Shown one piece after another: positions 1-7,421 of a stretch of 7,421 nucleotides of DNA (the first letter of the stretch is position 1; every line of letters starts with the position of its first letter). This stretch comes from Gammaproteobacteria bacterium (GTDB lineage Bacteria > Pseudomonadota > Gammaproteobacteria > S012-40): assembly GCA_026982215.1 (NCBI GenBank), contig JALSHN010000405.1:1-7421 (forward strand), in the 5' to 3' direction. A program made the position numbers and the translations under genes. The notes below the pieces were generated by a model, which worked only from the letters and a program-made list of their open reading frames with translations, did no database searches and had not been told where the DNA came from.

Positions 1-325
1 GGAGACGGTGCTCAGCGGCGCCGCCGAGCTGCGGGTGAAGGAGAGCGATCGCATCCAGGTGATGGCCGACGGCCTCGCCGCCACCGGCATCGACGCGCGC
101 CCCACCGAGGATGGCATCGTCATCCGCGGTGGCCGTCTCCATGGCGGGGTGGTGGACAGCCATGGCGACCACCGCATCGCCATGGCCTTCGCCGTGGCCT
201 CGCTGGTGAGCGACGGTCCCATCCGCATCCGCGATTGCGCCAACGTTGCCACCTCCTTCCCCGGCTTCCCCGAACTGGCCGCCCGGGCCGGCCTCCAAGT
301 GACGGTGGAGGCGGTGGGTGGGTGA
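1..325 (+). CDS. aroA: 3-phosphoshikimate 1-carboxyvinyltransferase (EPSP synthase), C-terminal part
   Basis: The last 107 codons of a gene that enters from the left edge; the first complete codon is at base 2 and the TGA is at 323-325. EPSP synthase transfers the enolpyruvyl group of PEP to shikimate-3-phosphate in the cytoplasmic shikimate pathway. Visible family motifs are LRVKESDRI about 10 codons in (the KESDR signature, whose Arg binds PEP in characterised enzymes), GDHRIAMAFAVA (the His-Arg pair of the active site) and CANVATSFPGF near the C-terminus. The ATSFP form at the last motif differs from the E. coli KTFPDYF form and resembles, from memory, the Pseudomonas and CP4-type enzymes. 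The N-terminal half is missing, so length and enzyme class cannot be judged. The stop overlaps the cmk start by four bases (GTGA), which implies co-transcription and translational coupling. Identification is secure from motifs plus the aroA-cmk-rpsA order. Confidence 0.95.
   Translation, partial: ETVLSGAAELRVKESDRIQVMADGLAATGIDARPTEDGIVIRGGRLHGGVVDSHGDHRIAMAFAVASLVSDGPIRIRDCANVATSFPGFPELAARAGLQVTVEAVGG
307..311 (+). promoter_or_regulatory. Ribosome binding site of cmk (GGAGG)
   Basis: GGAGG lies inside the end of aroA, 10 bases before the GTG at 322 and 16 before the next in-frame GTG at 328. The spacing favours the 322 start. That start also gives the usual 4-base GTGA overlap with the aroA stop. 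Confidence 0.6.
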
Positions 326-990
326 GCGTGCCAGTGATCACCCTCGACGGCCCTTCCGGCTCCGGCAAGGGTACGGTGGGGCGGGCGGTGGCCGAGCGCC
401 TCGGTTGGCACTTCCTCGACTCCGGTGCCCTCTACCGGGTGCTGGGGCTGGCGGCGCTGCGCCATGGGGTGGCCCTGGACGACGAGGCCACCCTGGCCAC
501 CCTGGCCCAGGATCTGGACGTGACCTTCCAGGGGGAGCGGGTGATCCTGGAGGGCGAGGACGTCAGCGGGGCGATCCGCAGCGAGGAAGCCGGTGCCGCC
601 GCCTCCAAGGTGGCCGCCCTGCCGGCGGTGCGCCAAGCGCTGCTGGCACGCCAGCGGGCCTTCCGACGCCTCCCCGGACTGGTGGCCGACGGCCGCGACA
701 TGGGTACGGTGGTGTTCCCCGATGCCCCCTTGAAGGTGTTTTTGGAGGCCAGCGCCGAGGAACGGGCCCGGCGGCGCCATGCCCAGTTGAAGGCGCAGGG
801 GCACGATGTTAATCTTGACCAGATTGTAGCCGATATCCGGGCGCGGGATCGTCGCGATCGGGAGCGGGCGGTGGCACCGCTCAAACCCGCGGAGGACGCC
901 GTGGTGATCGATACCACGGAACTCGCTCCGGAGGCGGTGATCGAAGAGATTCTCGACCTGGCGAAGGCCCGAGGCCTGGCCGGATCGTAA
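322..990 (+). CDS. cmk: Cytidylate kinase (CMP kinase)
   Basis: A 222-residue protein, close to the roughly 227 residues of E. coli Cmk. It phosphorylates CMP and dCMP with ATP in the cytoplasm and so recycles cytidine nucleotides for RNA, DNA and lipid synthesis. Visible motifs are the Walker A loop GPSGSGKGT (residues 10-18), LDSGALYR (32-39, CMP-binding region), VILEGEDVSGAIRSEE typical of the long bacterial Cmk, DGRDMGTVVFPDA (123-135), the Arg-rich RARDRRDRERAVAPL (173-187, lid and phosphate-binding arginines) and DAVVIDTT (192-199). The GTG start at 322 was chosen because it overlaps the aroA stop and has GGAGG 10 bases upstream. The upstream in-frame extension to 235 lies wholly inside aroA. 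Codons around 804-840 are unusually A/T-rich for this window. Transcription probably comes from the aroA side, and a hairpin with a T-rich tract follows the TAA at 988-990. Confidence 0.97.
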   Translation: MSVPVITLDGPSGSGKGTVGRAVAERLGWHFLDSGALYRVLGLAALRHGVALDDEATLATLAQDLDVTFQGERVILEGEDVSGAIRSEEAGAAASKVAALPAVRQALLARQRAFRRLPGLVADGRDMGTVVFPDAPLKVFLEASAEERARRRHAQLKAQGHDVNLDQIVADIRARDRRDRERAVAPLKPAEDAVVIDTTELAPEAVIEEILDLAKARGLAGS

Positions 991-997
991 CGAAGGG

Positions 998-1037
998 ACG
1001 TCCACCCAGCCGAGGCCGGGTGGGCGTGTTTGTCTTT
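998..1037 (+). terminator. Hairpin plus T-rich tract between cmk and rpsA (terminator or attenuator)
   Basis: ACGTCCACCC (998-1007) pairs with GGGTGGGCGT (1018-1027) over 10 bp with one G-U pair. The 10-base loop may close further into a CGAG tetraloop. The T-rich stretch GTTTGTCTTT follows at 1028-1037. The shape is that of an intrinsic terminator 7 bases after the cmk stop, although the U-tract is interrupted by G and C. It could end cmk messages, partly attenuate read-through into rpsA, or form the first hairpin of the rpsA leader. Which of these applies cannot be told from sequence alone. Confidence 0.6.
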
Positions 1038-1054
1038 AACTCAACCACAGTGGA

Positions 1055-1088
1055 TCAGCCCTCGGGCTGGCAAGGTAAACCGCAACCC
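1055..1088 (+). promoter_or_regulatory. rpsA translation-initiation leader: small hairpin and weak Shine-Dalgarno
   Basis: CAGCC (1056-1060) and GGCTG (1065-1069) form a 5-bp stem with a four-base CTCG loop, with a possible extra T-G pair. The hairpin is followed by AAGG at 1072-1075, which is 13 bases from the ATG at 1089. No strong, well-spaced Shine-Dalgarno is present. In E. coli the rpsA leader is also structured, lacks a canonical Shine-Dalgarno, and is the target of S1 autoregulation. By analogy this leader may act in the same way, which is an inference. Confidence 0.45.
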
Positions 1089-2771
<1,683 letters not shown>

Positions 2772-2794
2772 GCCGTTTCGGCTCCAACCTCCAC

Positions 2795-2826
2795 GAGACG
2801 CCCGCGCCATGCGGGCGTCTTGCTTT
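2795..2826 (+). terminator. Intrinsic terminator after rpsA
   Basis: GACGCCCGC (2797-2805) and GCGGGCGTC (2811-2819) pair perfectly over 9 bp across a 5-base loop. The stem is extended by an A-T and a G-T pair, and TTGCTTT follows. It lies 24 bases after the rpsA stop. A smaller hairpin, AGCCG/CGGCT with loop TTT (2771-2783), overlaps the stop codon. The terminator separates the aroA-cmk-rpsA unit from the gsp genes. Confidence 0.85.
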
Positions 2827-2882
2827 CCGCCCGCGGACGATCGGCGTGCACGCCCTTCTCGTGTCCTGTCGTCACCGGGGTA

Positions 2883-2891
2883 TGGTATCGT
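2883..2891 (+). promoter_or_regulatory. Possible extended -10 promoter for the gsp operon
   Basis: TGGTATCGT matches the extended -10 pattern TGnTATnnT and lies downstream of the rpsA terminator, about 80 bases before the chosen gspD start. No convincing -35 hexamer is found 16-18 bases upstream. A promoter is expected in the 2827-2940 gap because a terminator precedes it and gspD heads the next unit, but this exact placement is tentative. Nothing else is recognisable in the gap. Confidence 0.3.
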
Positions 2892-2959
2892 TCTTGCCTT
2901 CCCAGACCCGATCAAGGGTTCGGCGGTTGGTGCCGAGAGATGAAGATGGAATCGACGAT

Positions 2960-2964
2960 GGGAG
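2960..2964 (+). promoter_or_regulatory. Ribosome binding site favouring the 2970 start of gspD
   Basis: GGGAG sits 5 bases before the ATG at 2970. Other in-frame ATGs at 2940, 2946, 2958 and 2979 have weaker or badly spaced candidate sites. A start at 2970 also gives a signal peptide of ordinary length (31 residues). Confidence 0.45.
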
Positions 2965-2969
2965 CATCC

Positions 2970-5066
2970 ATGGGCAGGATGAAACACGCCTCCAGGACCA
3001 CTGTGGGGCTCGCTGGGCTGCTGGGGCTGGGGTTGTTGTTGTTCGCCGCGCTCGCTCACGCCAAAACGGTCACCCTCAACCTCAAGGGGGCCGACATCAA
3101 CGCCGTGATCGCCACCGTGGCCGAGGCCACCGGCAAGAATTTCATCGTCGATCCCCGCGTCAAGGGCAAGGTGACCATCGTCTCCGCCAAGCCCTTGTCC
3201 GCCGATCAGGTCTATCAGGTCTTCCTGGCCATGCTGGAAGTGCATGGCTATGCCGCCGTGCCCGCCGGGCCGGTGATCAAGATCGTCCCCGACGCCGAGG
3301 CCAAGCACAGCGGCACGCCGCCCCGGGGCGACGGCGAGGAGCTGGTGACCCAGGTGGTGGAGGTGCGCCATGTCGCGGCGACACAACTGGTGCCCATCCT
3401 GCGTCCGCTGGTGCCGCCGCAAGGTCATCTGGCGGCCCATGCCCAGACCAACACCCTGGTGATCGCCGATCGGGCCAGCAACGTCGCCCGGTTGCTGCGC
3501 ATCATCGAGCGCATCGACCAGCCCTCCGGTGGTGAGATCGAGGTGGTCCCCCTGGAGCATGCCTCGGCCTCGGAGGTGGTACGGGTGCTCAACAGCCTGC
3601 AGCAGGCACGGCAGAAGAAGGAACCCAAGAGCCAGCGTCCCACCCTGGTGGCCGACGAACGCACCAATTCCATCCTCATCGGCGGTGACCGGGCCGCCCG
3701 TTTGCAGCTCAAGACCATCATCGCCCACCTGGATACCCCTTCGGAGACGGTGGGCAACACCCATGTGATCTATCTGCGTTACGCCCAGGCCAAGGAGCTG
3801 GTGCCGGTGCTCACCGGGGTGGGCAAGCTCCAGGCCAAAAAGGGGCAAAAGGGCAAGAAGACCTTCAGCAGCGGCAATCTGCCGTTCAACATCCAGGCCG
3901 ATGAGGCCACCAACGCCTTGGTGATCACCGCACCCCCGGACGTGATGCGTTCCTTGAAGACGGTCATCCAGCAGTTGGACGTGCGCCGGGCCCAGGTGTT
4001 GGTGGAGGCGGTGATCGCCGAGGTCTCCATGAGCAAGGCCATCGAATTGGGGGTGCAATGGATCGCCGGAGGAGAGAATCCCGGTGAGAAGCCGGTGGGG
4101 GTGGTCAACCTGGGTAACAACAGCATCGTCAATATCGCCGGGGCCGCGGCCCAGAAACAGGTGCCTCCCATCGGGCCGGGTCTCAGTCTGGGCATCGGTC
4201 GTATCGTCGATGGTGGTTACAGCTTCGCCGCGCTGATCAACGCCCTGGCCTCGGATGCCTCCACCAACGTGTTGTCCACCCCCACCCTGATCACCATGGA
4301 CAACGAGGAGGCGGAGATCTTCGTCGGCCAGGAGGTGACCGTGCCCACCGGGTCCTATGCCGTCACCGGCGGTACGGGCGGGGCGGCGGTCACCAATCCC
4401 TTCGTCACCTTCAAGCCCAAGAAGGTGGGTATCCGCCTCAAGGTGAAGCCGCAGATCAATGAGGGCGATGCCATCAAACTGGATCTGGAACAGACGGTGG
4501 ACTCCATCACCTCCGGTACCGCCGGTCAGGCCGATCTGGTCACCAGTCAGCGCTCGTTGAAGACCTCGGTGATCGTGGACGACAATGCCATCGTGGTGTT
4601 GGGCGGGTTGATCACCGACGATGTCAACGACACGGTGCAGAAAGTGCCCCTGCTGGGTGACCTGCCGGTGTTGGGCAATCTGTTTCGCTTCAAACGCACC
4701 AACAAGGTCAAGACCAATCTGATGATCTTCCTGCGCCCGGTGATCCTGCGTGACCAGGCGGTGACGGCGGCGGTGACCCATCAGAAATACAGCCTCATGC
4801 GCACCAAGCAGTTGCAGGCGAGACAGCGGGGTGCCGGTCTGTTGCCCGGTGAAGGGACGGCGGTGCTGCCGCCGCTGGAGGATTACCTCGCCGCGCCGCC
4901 GGGAAGTGGGCTGAACGGGGGAGCCGGGCAGGAGAACCCGTCGCCTGCGGTGCAGTCCAAATTCCCTGAGAGCGGTGCCGTATTGGGGGCCGAGCCGCCG
5001 GGTGGAGCGAGCGGGAAGCCCGCGCCCCCCGACCCCGTTCCTCCGGAAAGCGAGATCTTCGACTGA
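2970..5066 (+). CDS. gspD: Type II secretion system secretin GspD
   Basis: A 698-residue outer-membrane secretin, the multimeric gated channel through which folded exoproteins leave the periplasm. Residues 1-31 form a signal peptide: basic start, Leu/Gly-rich core, cleavage after AHA, mature N-terminus KTVTLNLKG. Domains in order are N0 (32-105), N1 (125-188), N2 (189-262), N3 (263-340) and the secretin core (about 345-590). The core contains NVLSTPTL (433-440), VGQEVTVPTGS, VKPQINEGDA, the secretin signature VPLLGDLPVLGNLFR (559-573) and RPVILRD (589-595). Loops in N2 (QQARQKKEPKSQR) and N3 (LQAKKGQKGKK) are strongly basic. There is no lipobox. After an S-domain-like stretch, a 78-residue Pro/Gly-rich tail (621-698) extends the C-terminus beyond the usual roughly 650 residues. 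The start is uncertain: ATG 2940 would give 708 residues, and the frame stays open to 2820 inside the terminator region. gspC does not precede it. The stop overlaps gspE by one base. Confidence 0.95.
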   Translation: MGRMKHASRTTVGLAGLLGLGLLLFAALAHAKTVTLNLKGADINAVIATVAEATGKNFIVDPRVKGKVTIVSAKPLSADQVYQVFLAMLEVHGYAAVPAGPVIKIVPDAEAKHSGTPPRGDGEELVTQVVEVRHVAATQLVPILRPLVPPQGHLAAHAQTNTLVIADRASNVARLLRIIERIDQPSGGEIEVVPLEHASASEVVRVLNSLQQARQKKEPKSQRPTLVADERTNSILIGGDRAARLQLKTIIAHLDTPSETVGNTHVIYLRYAQAKELVPVLTGVGKLQAKKGQKGKKTFSSGNLPFNIQADEATNALVITAPPDVMRSLKTVIQQLDVRRAQVLVEAVIAEVSMSKAIELGVQWIAGGENPGEKPVGVVNLGNNSIVNIAGAAAQKQVPPIGPGLSLGIGRIVDGGYSFAALINALASDASTNVLSTPTLITMDNEEAEIFVGQEVTVPTGSYAVTGGTGGAAVTNPFVTFKPKKVGIRLKVKPQINEGDAIKLDLEQTVDSITSGTAGQADLVTSQRSLKTSVIVDDNAIVVLGGLITDDVNDTVQKVPLLGDLPVLGNLFRFKRTNKVKTNLMIFLRPVILRDQAVTAAVTHQKYSLMRTKQLQARQRGAGLLPGEGTAVLPPLEDYLAAPPGSGLNGGAGQENPSPAVQSKFPESGAVLGAEPPGGASGKPAPPDPVPPESEIFD

Positions 5067-6595
5067 TGTACCAGCCCGAGAGTGACAGCGTGCCCACCCC
5101 GCCCACGCCGGCCGTCGAGGAAGCGCCTGTCGCGCCGGCGCTGAGTTATGCCTTTGCCCGCCGGCATCAGGTGTTGTTGGAGGCGGTGGAGGACGGACAG
5201 GCGCGTGTGGTGCTGGGGCCCGATGCCGGCGTGGGGGCCTTGGTGGAGCTGCGCCGCTGGTTGGAGCGGCCGCTGCGGCTGCGCCAAGTGGATGGCGAGA
5301 CCTTCGAGGCCCTGTTGCAACAGAGCTACGAGCAGGGTGCCAATCAGGCGATGCAGATGGCCGAGCTGCACGAGGAGCTGGACCTCTCCAGTGTGGCTCA
5401 GGAGCTGGGGGAGCCGGAGGACCTGCTGGAGACCGAGGACGATGCCCCCATCATCCGGCTGATCAACGCCTTGCTCACCGAGGCCATCAAGGCCGATGCC
5501 TCTGACATCCACATCGAACCCTTCGAGAACCGGCTGGTGGTGCGCATGCGGGTGGACGGGGTGCTGCGCGAGGTGCTGGAGCAGAAGCGGGCCATCGCGC
5601 CGTTGATCGTCTCGCGCATCAAGGTGATGGCCAAGCTGGATATTGCCGAGAAGCGCCTGCCCCAGGATGGCCGCATCTCCCTGAAGGTGGCCGGGCGGGC
5701 GGTGGACGTGCGTGTCTCCACCATGCCCTCGGGGCATGGCGAGCGGGTGGTGATGCGGCTGCTGGACAAGCGCGCCGGGCGGCTGGACCTGGAACAATTG
5801 GGGATGTCCGAGCGTGATCTGATGGTGGTCAACCGGATGATCCACAAACCCCATGGCATCATCCTGGTCACCGGCCCCACCGGCTCGGGCAAGACCACCA
5901 CCCTCTACGCCGCCCTCACCCGCCTGAACGAACGCTCGCGCAACATCATGACCGTGGAGGACCCCATCGAGTACTACCTCGATGGGGTCAACCAGACCCA
6001 GGTGAATCCCAAGGTGGACATGACTTTCGCCCGGGGCCTGCGGGCCATCCTCCGCCAGGATCCGGATGTGGTGATGGTGGGGGAGATCCGTGACCTGGAG
6101 ACCGCCGAGATCGCCGTCCAGGCCTCGCTCACCGGCCACTTGGTGCTCTCTACCCTGCACACCAACACCGCGGTGGGGGCGGTGACCCGGCTGCGTGACA
6201 TGGGGGTGGAGCCGTTCCTGTTGTCCTCCACCCTGTTGGGGGTGATCGCTCAGCGCCTGGTACGCCTGCTCTGCCCCGAGTGCAAGCGTCCCCAGCCGGC
6301 CACCGTGGCCGACTGTCAATTGTTGGGGGTGGATCCGGCCGATCCGCCGCTGATCTACCATCCCCAGGGTTGTGGCGAGTGCAATCACAGCGGTTACCGC
6401 GGGCGCACCGGGATCTACGAGGTGGTGGAGGTGGACGATACCCTGCGGACCCTGATCCACGAGGGGGGCAGCGAGCAGGCCATGGAGGCCCATGCGCGCC
6501 GCTTCGGCCCCAGCATCCGCCAGGACGGTGTGCGGCGGGTGCTGGCCGGGGAGACCTCGTTGGAAGAGGTCTTGCGCGTCACCCGCGAGGACTGA
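5066..6595 (+). CDS. gspE: Type II secretion system ATPase GspE
   Basis: A 509-residue cytoplasmic hexameric ATPase that powers pseudopilus assembly and docks on GspL and GspF. After a Pro-rich start of about 27 residues, an N1E-type domain begins near LSYAFARRHQVLL. Next come DAPIIRLINALL (from 126) and SDIHIEPFE (from 146). The catalytic domain has Walker A GPTGSGKTT (270-278, Lys276), the Asp box TVEDPIEYY (from 296), Walker B DPDVVMVGEIRD (332-343, Glu340) and the His box LTGHLVLSTLHTN (355-367). A zinc-binding tetracysteine module follows: Cys403, Cys406, Cys436 and Cys439, the last pair in GCGECNHSGYRGRTGIYE. The tetracysteine module is typical of GspE/PilB and not of PilT-type retraction ATPases. 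All catalytic motifs look intact. The ATG overlaps the gspD stop (TGATG), which implies translational coupling, and gspF starts 10 bases downstream. PilB-like pilus ATPases are related, but the gspD and gspF neighbours support GspE. Confidence 0.97.
   Translation: MYQPESDSVPTPPTPAVEEAPVAPALSYAFARRHQVLLEAVEDGQARVVLGPDAGVGALVELRRWLERPLRLRQVDGETFEALLQQSYEQGANQAMQMAELHEELDLSSVAQELGEPEDLLETEDDAPIIRLINALLTEAIKADASDIHIEPFENRLVVRMRVDGVLREVLEQKRAIAPLIVSRIKVMAKLDIAEKRLPQDGRISLKVAGRAVDVRVSTMPSGHGERVVMRLLDKRAGRLDLEQLGMSERDLMVVNRMIHKPHGIILVTGPTGSGKTTTLYAALTRLNERSRNIMTVEDPIEYYLDGVNQTQVNPKVDMTFARGLRAILRQDPDVVMVGEIRDLETAEIAVQASLTGHLVLSTLHTNTAVGAVTRLRDMGVEPFLLSSTLLGVIAQRLVRLLCPECKRPQPATVADCQLLGVDPADPPLIYHPQGCGECNHSGYRGRTGIYEVVEVDDTLRTLIHEGGSEQAMEAHARRFGPSIRQDGVRRVLAGETSLEEVLRVTRED
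5960..5989. repeat. Perfect 12-bp inverted repeat inside gspE
   Basis: GACCCCATCGAG (5960-5971) and CTCGATGGGGTC (5978-5989) are exact reverse complements around the 6-base loop TACTAC. The repeat is aligned to codons: it encodes D-P-I-E, Y-Y, L-D-G-V in the conserved Asp box of GspE. No T-tract follows, so it does not look like a terminator. It may be chance from constrained residues and GC-rich codons, or a real mRNA or DNA structure. Confidence 0.8.
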
Positions 6596-6604
6596 TCCCT
6601 CCCC

Positions 6605-7421
6605 ATGGGCGCCTTCGAATACACCGCCCTGGACGCCAAGGGACGCCGGCGCAAGGGGGTCATCGAGGGGGATACCCCGCGTCAGGTGCGCCAGGCCCTG
6701 CGCGAGCAGGGCTTGTTGCCGGTGGCGGTGGAGGAGGTGCGTCAGAAGGAGGCCCGCAGCCGCCGGGGGCCGTGGCTGCGGCGGGGCATCTCGCCGGCCG
6801 ATCTCGCCCTGCTCACCCGCCAGTTGGCGACACTGGTGCGTTCGGGGATGCCGGTGGAGGAGGCCCTGCGGGCCGTGTCCCAGCAGAGTGAGAACCCGCG
6901 GGTGAAGAGTATGGTGATGGGGGTGCGCTCGCGGGTGCTGGAGGGGCACCCGCTGGCGGTGGCCCTGGGCGATTTTCCCCATGTGTTCTCCGAGCTCTAC
7001 CGCACCACGGTGGCCGCCGGCGAGCAGTCCGGCCATCTGGACGTGGTGCTGGAACGGCTGGCCGATTACACCGAGGGCCGCCAGGCGATGCGCCAAAAAC
7101 TGGGGCTGGCGCTGCTCTATCCGGCCCTGGTGACGGTGGTGGCGGTGGGGGTGATCCTGCTGCTGTTGAGTTACGTGGTGCCCCAGGTGGTGGAGATGTT
7201 CGCCCATGTGGGCCAGGAGTTGCCCTGGCTCACCCGGGCGTTGATCGCCGTCTCCGATTTTCTCTCCGCTTACGGTGCCGTGCTGGCGCTCACGCTGGCG
7301 GGGGGAGGGCTGCTCGCCCGCTGGATCCTCGCCCGTGAAGGGCCCAGGCGGCGCTTCCATGCCCTGCTGCTGCGCCTGCCCCTGGTGGGGCGGGTGGTGC
7401 GGGGGGTGAATACCGCCCGCT
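6605..7421 (+). CDS. gspF: Type II secretion system inner-membrane protein GspF, N-terminal part
   Basis: The first 272 codons of a gene cut by the right edge; GspF is usually about 400 residues. It is the polytopic platform protein of the inner membrane and is thought to couple the GspE ATPase to pseudopilus growth. The start MGAFEYTALDAKGRRRKG is typical of the family. The first cytoplasmic T2SSF domain carries LLTRQLATLVRSGMPVEEAL (about residues 70-89) and SELYRTTVAAGEQSGHLDVV followed by LERLADYTEGRQ. Two hydrophobic segments follow: about 168-193 (YPALVTVVAVGVILLLLSYVV) and about 213-245. The start of the second domain (LRLPLVGRVVRGVNTAR) is visible at the edge. It starts 9 bases after gspE. 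The best ribosome binding site is GAGGA at 6587-6591, 13 bases before the ATG, so translation probably depends on coupling to gspE. No stop occurs in frame before the edge. Confidence 0.95.
   Translation, partial: MGAFEYTALDAKGRRRKGVIEGDTPRQVRQALREQGLLPVAVEEVRQKEARSRRGPWLRRGISPADLALLTRQLATLVRSGMPVEEALRAVSQQSENPRVKSMVMGVRSRVLEGHPLAVALGDFPHVFSELYRTTVAAGEQSGHLDVVLERLADYTEGRQAMRQKLGLALLYPALVTVVAVGVILLLLSYVVPQVVEMFAHVGQELPWLTRALIAVSDFLSAYGAVLALTLAGGGLLARWILAREGPRRRFHALLLRLPLVGRVVRGVNTAR

Noticed and set aside
139..185. Three CCATGG sites within about 50 bases of aroA
   Set aside because: Each encodes ordinary codons of conserved AroA residues. The cluster follows from Met/Ala/His codon choice, and I see no sign of a functional repeat.
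235..321. In-frame upstream extension of cmk
   Set aside because: It lies within the conserved aroA end in another frame. Known Cmk proteins begin a few residues before the Walker A loop, which matches the GTG at 322.
1020..1088. In-frame N-terminal extension of rpsA by 23 codons
   Set aside because: The extension starts inside the right arm of the cmk-rpsA hairpin and encodes non-S1-like residues. The protein from ATG 1089 begins exactly as known S1 proteins do.
2827..2969. Search for a short gene or ihfB remnant between rpsA and gspD
   Set aside because: I found no IHF-beta-like start or motif and no short frame with a good ribosome binding site other than the gspD start itself. The stretch is best read as terminator, promoter and leader.
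4406..4427. 7-bp inverted repeat CACCTTC/GAAGGTG in gspD
   Set aside because: It is short, has an 8-base loop and no T-tract, and is of a size expected by chance in a GC-rich window of this length.
4883..7360. An 825-codon open frame on the minus strand opposite gspD, gspE and gspF
   Set aside because: Same reason: low-complexity His/Gln/Gly/Leu-rich product, fully antisense to conserved genes, no motif, and no support for a start site.

Overview
The window is high-GC DNA (about two-thirds G+C by eye), with every gene on the + strand and tightly packed. It reads as a chromosomal segment of a gammaproteobacterium. Cmk and ribosomal protein S1 resemble the E. coli proteins over nearly their whole length, and the order aroA-cmk-rpsA is the classical proteobacterial arrangement. 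The GC content and the AroA C-terminus would suit a Pseudomonas- or Chromatiales-like lineage, but I cannot name a genus from this sequence.

Bases 1-2826 are a housekeeping block: the 3' end of aroA (EPSP synthase), cmk (CMP kinase, overlapping aroA by 4 bases) and rpsA (ribosomal protein S1, six S1 repeats). The 98-base gap between cmk and rpsA holds a strong GC-rich hairpin followed by a T-rich tract, then a small hairpin just upstream of a start codon with only a weak Shine-Dalgarno. This fits an rpsA leader with its own regulation. A clear intrinsic terminator follows rpsA.

Bases 2827-7421 begin a type II secretion (general secretory pathway) operon. It contains gspD (outer-membrane secretin with signal peptide, N0-N3 and secretin domains), gspE (cytoplasmic assembly ATPase, 1-base overlap with gspD) and gspF (inner-membrane platform protein, cut by the window edge). 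The order D-E-F starts without gspC. It sits where gammaproteobacteria often carry ihfB after rpsA. The two blocks look like separate transcription units.

I see no mobile element, CRISPR array, tRNA, toxin-antitoxin or defence system, and no undescribed system. The observations most worth a second look are a perfect 12-bp codon-aligned inverted repeat inside gspE, the structured cmk-rpsA intergenic region, the rpsA-gspD junction, and the long Pro/Gly-rich tail of GspD.
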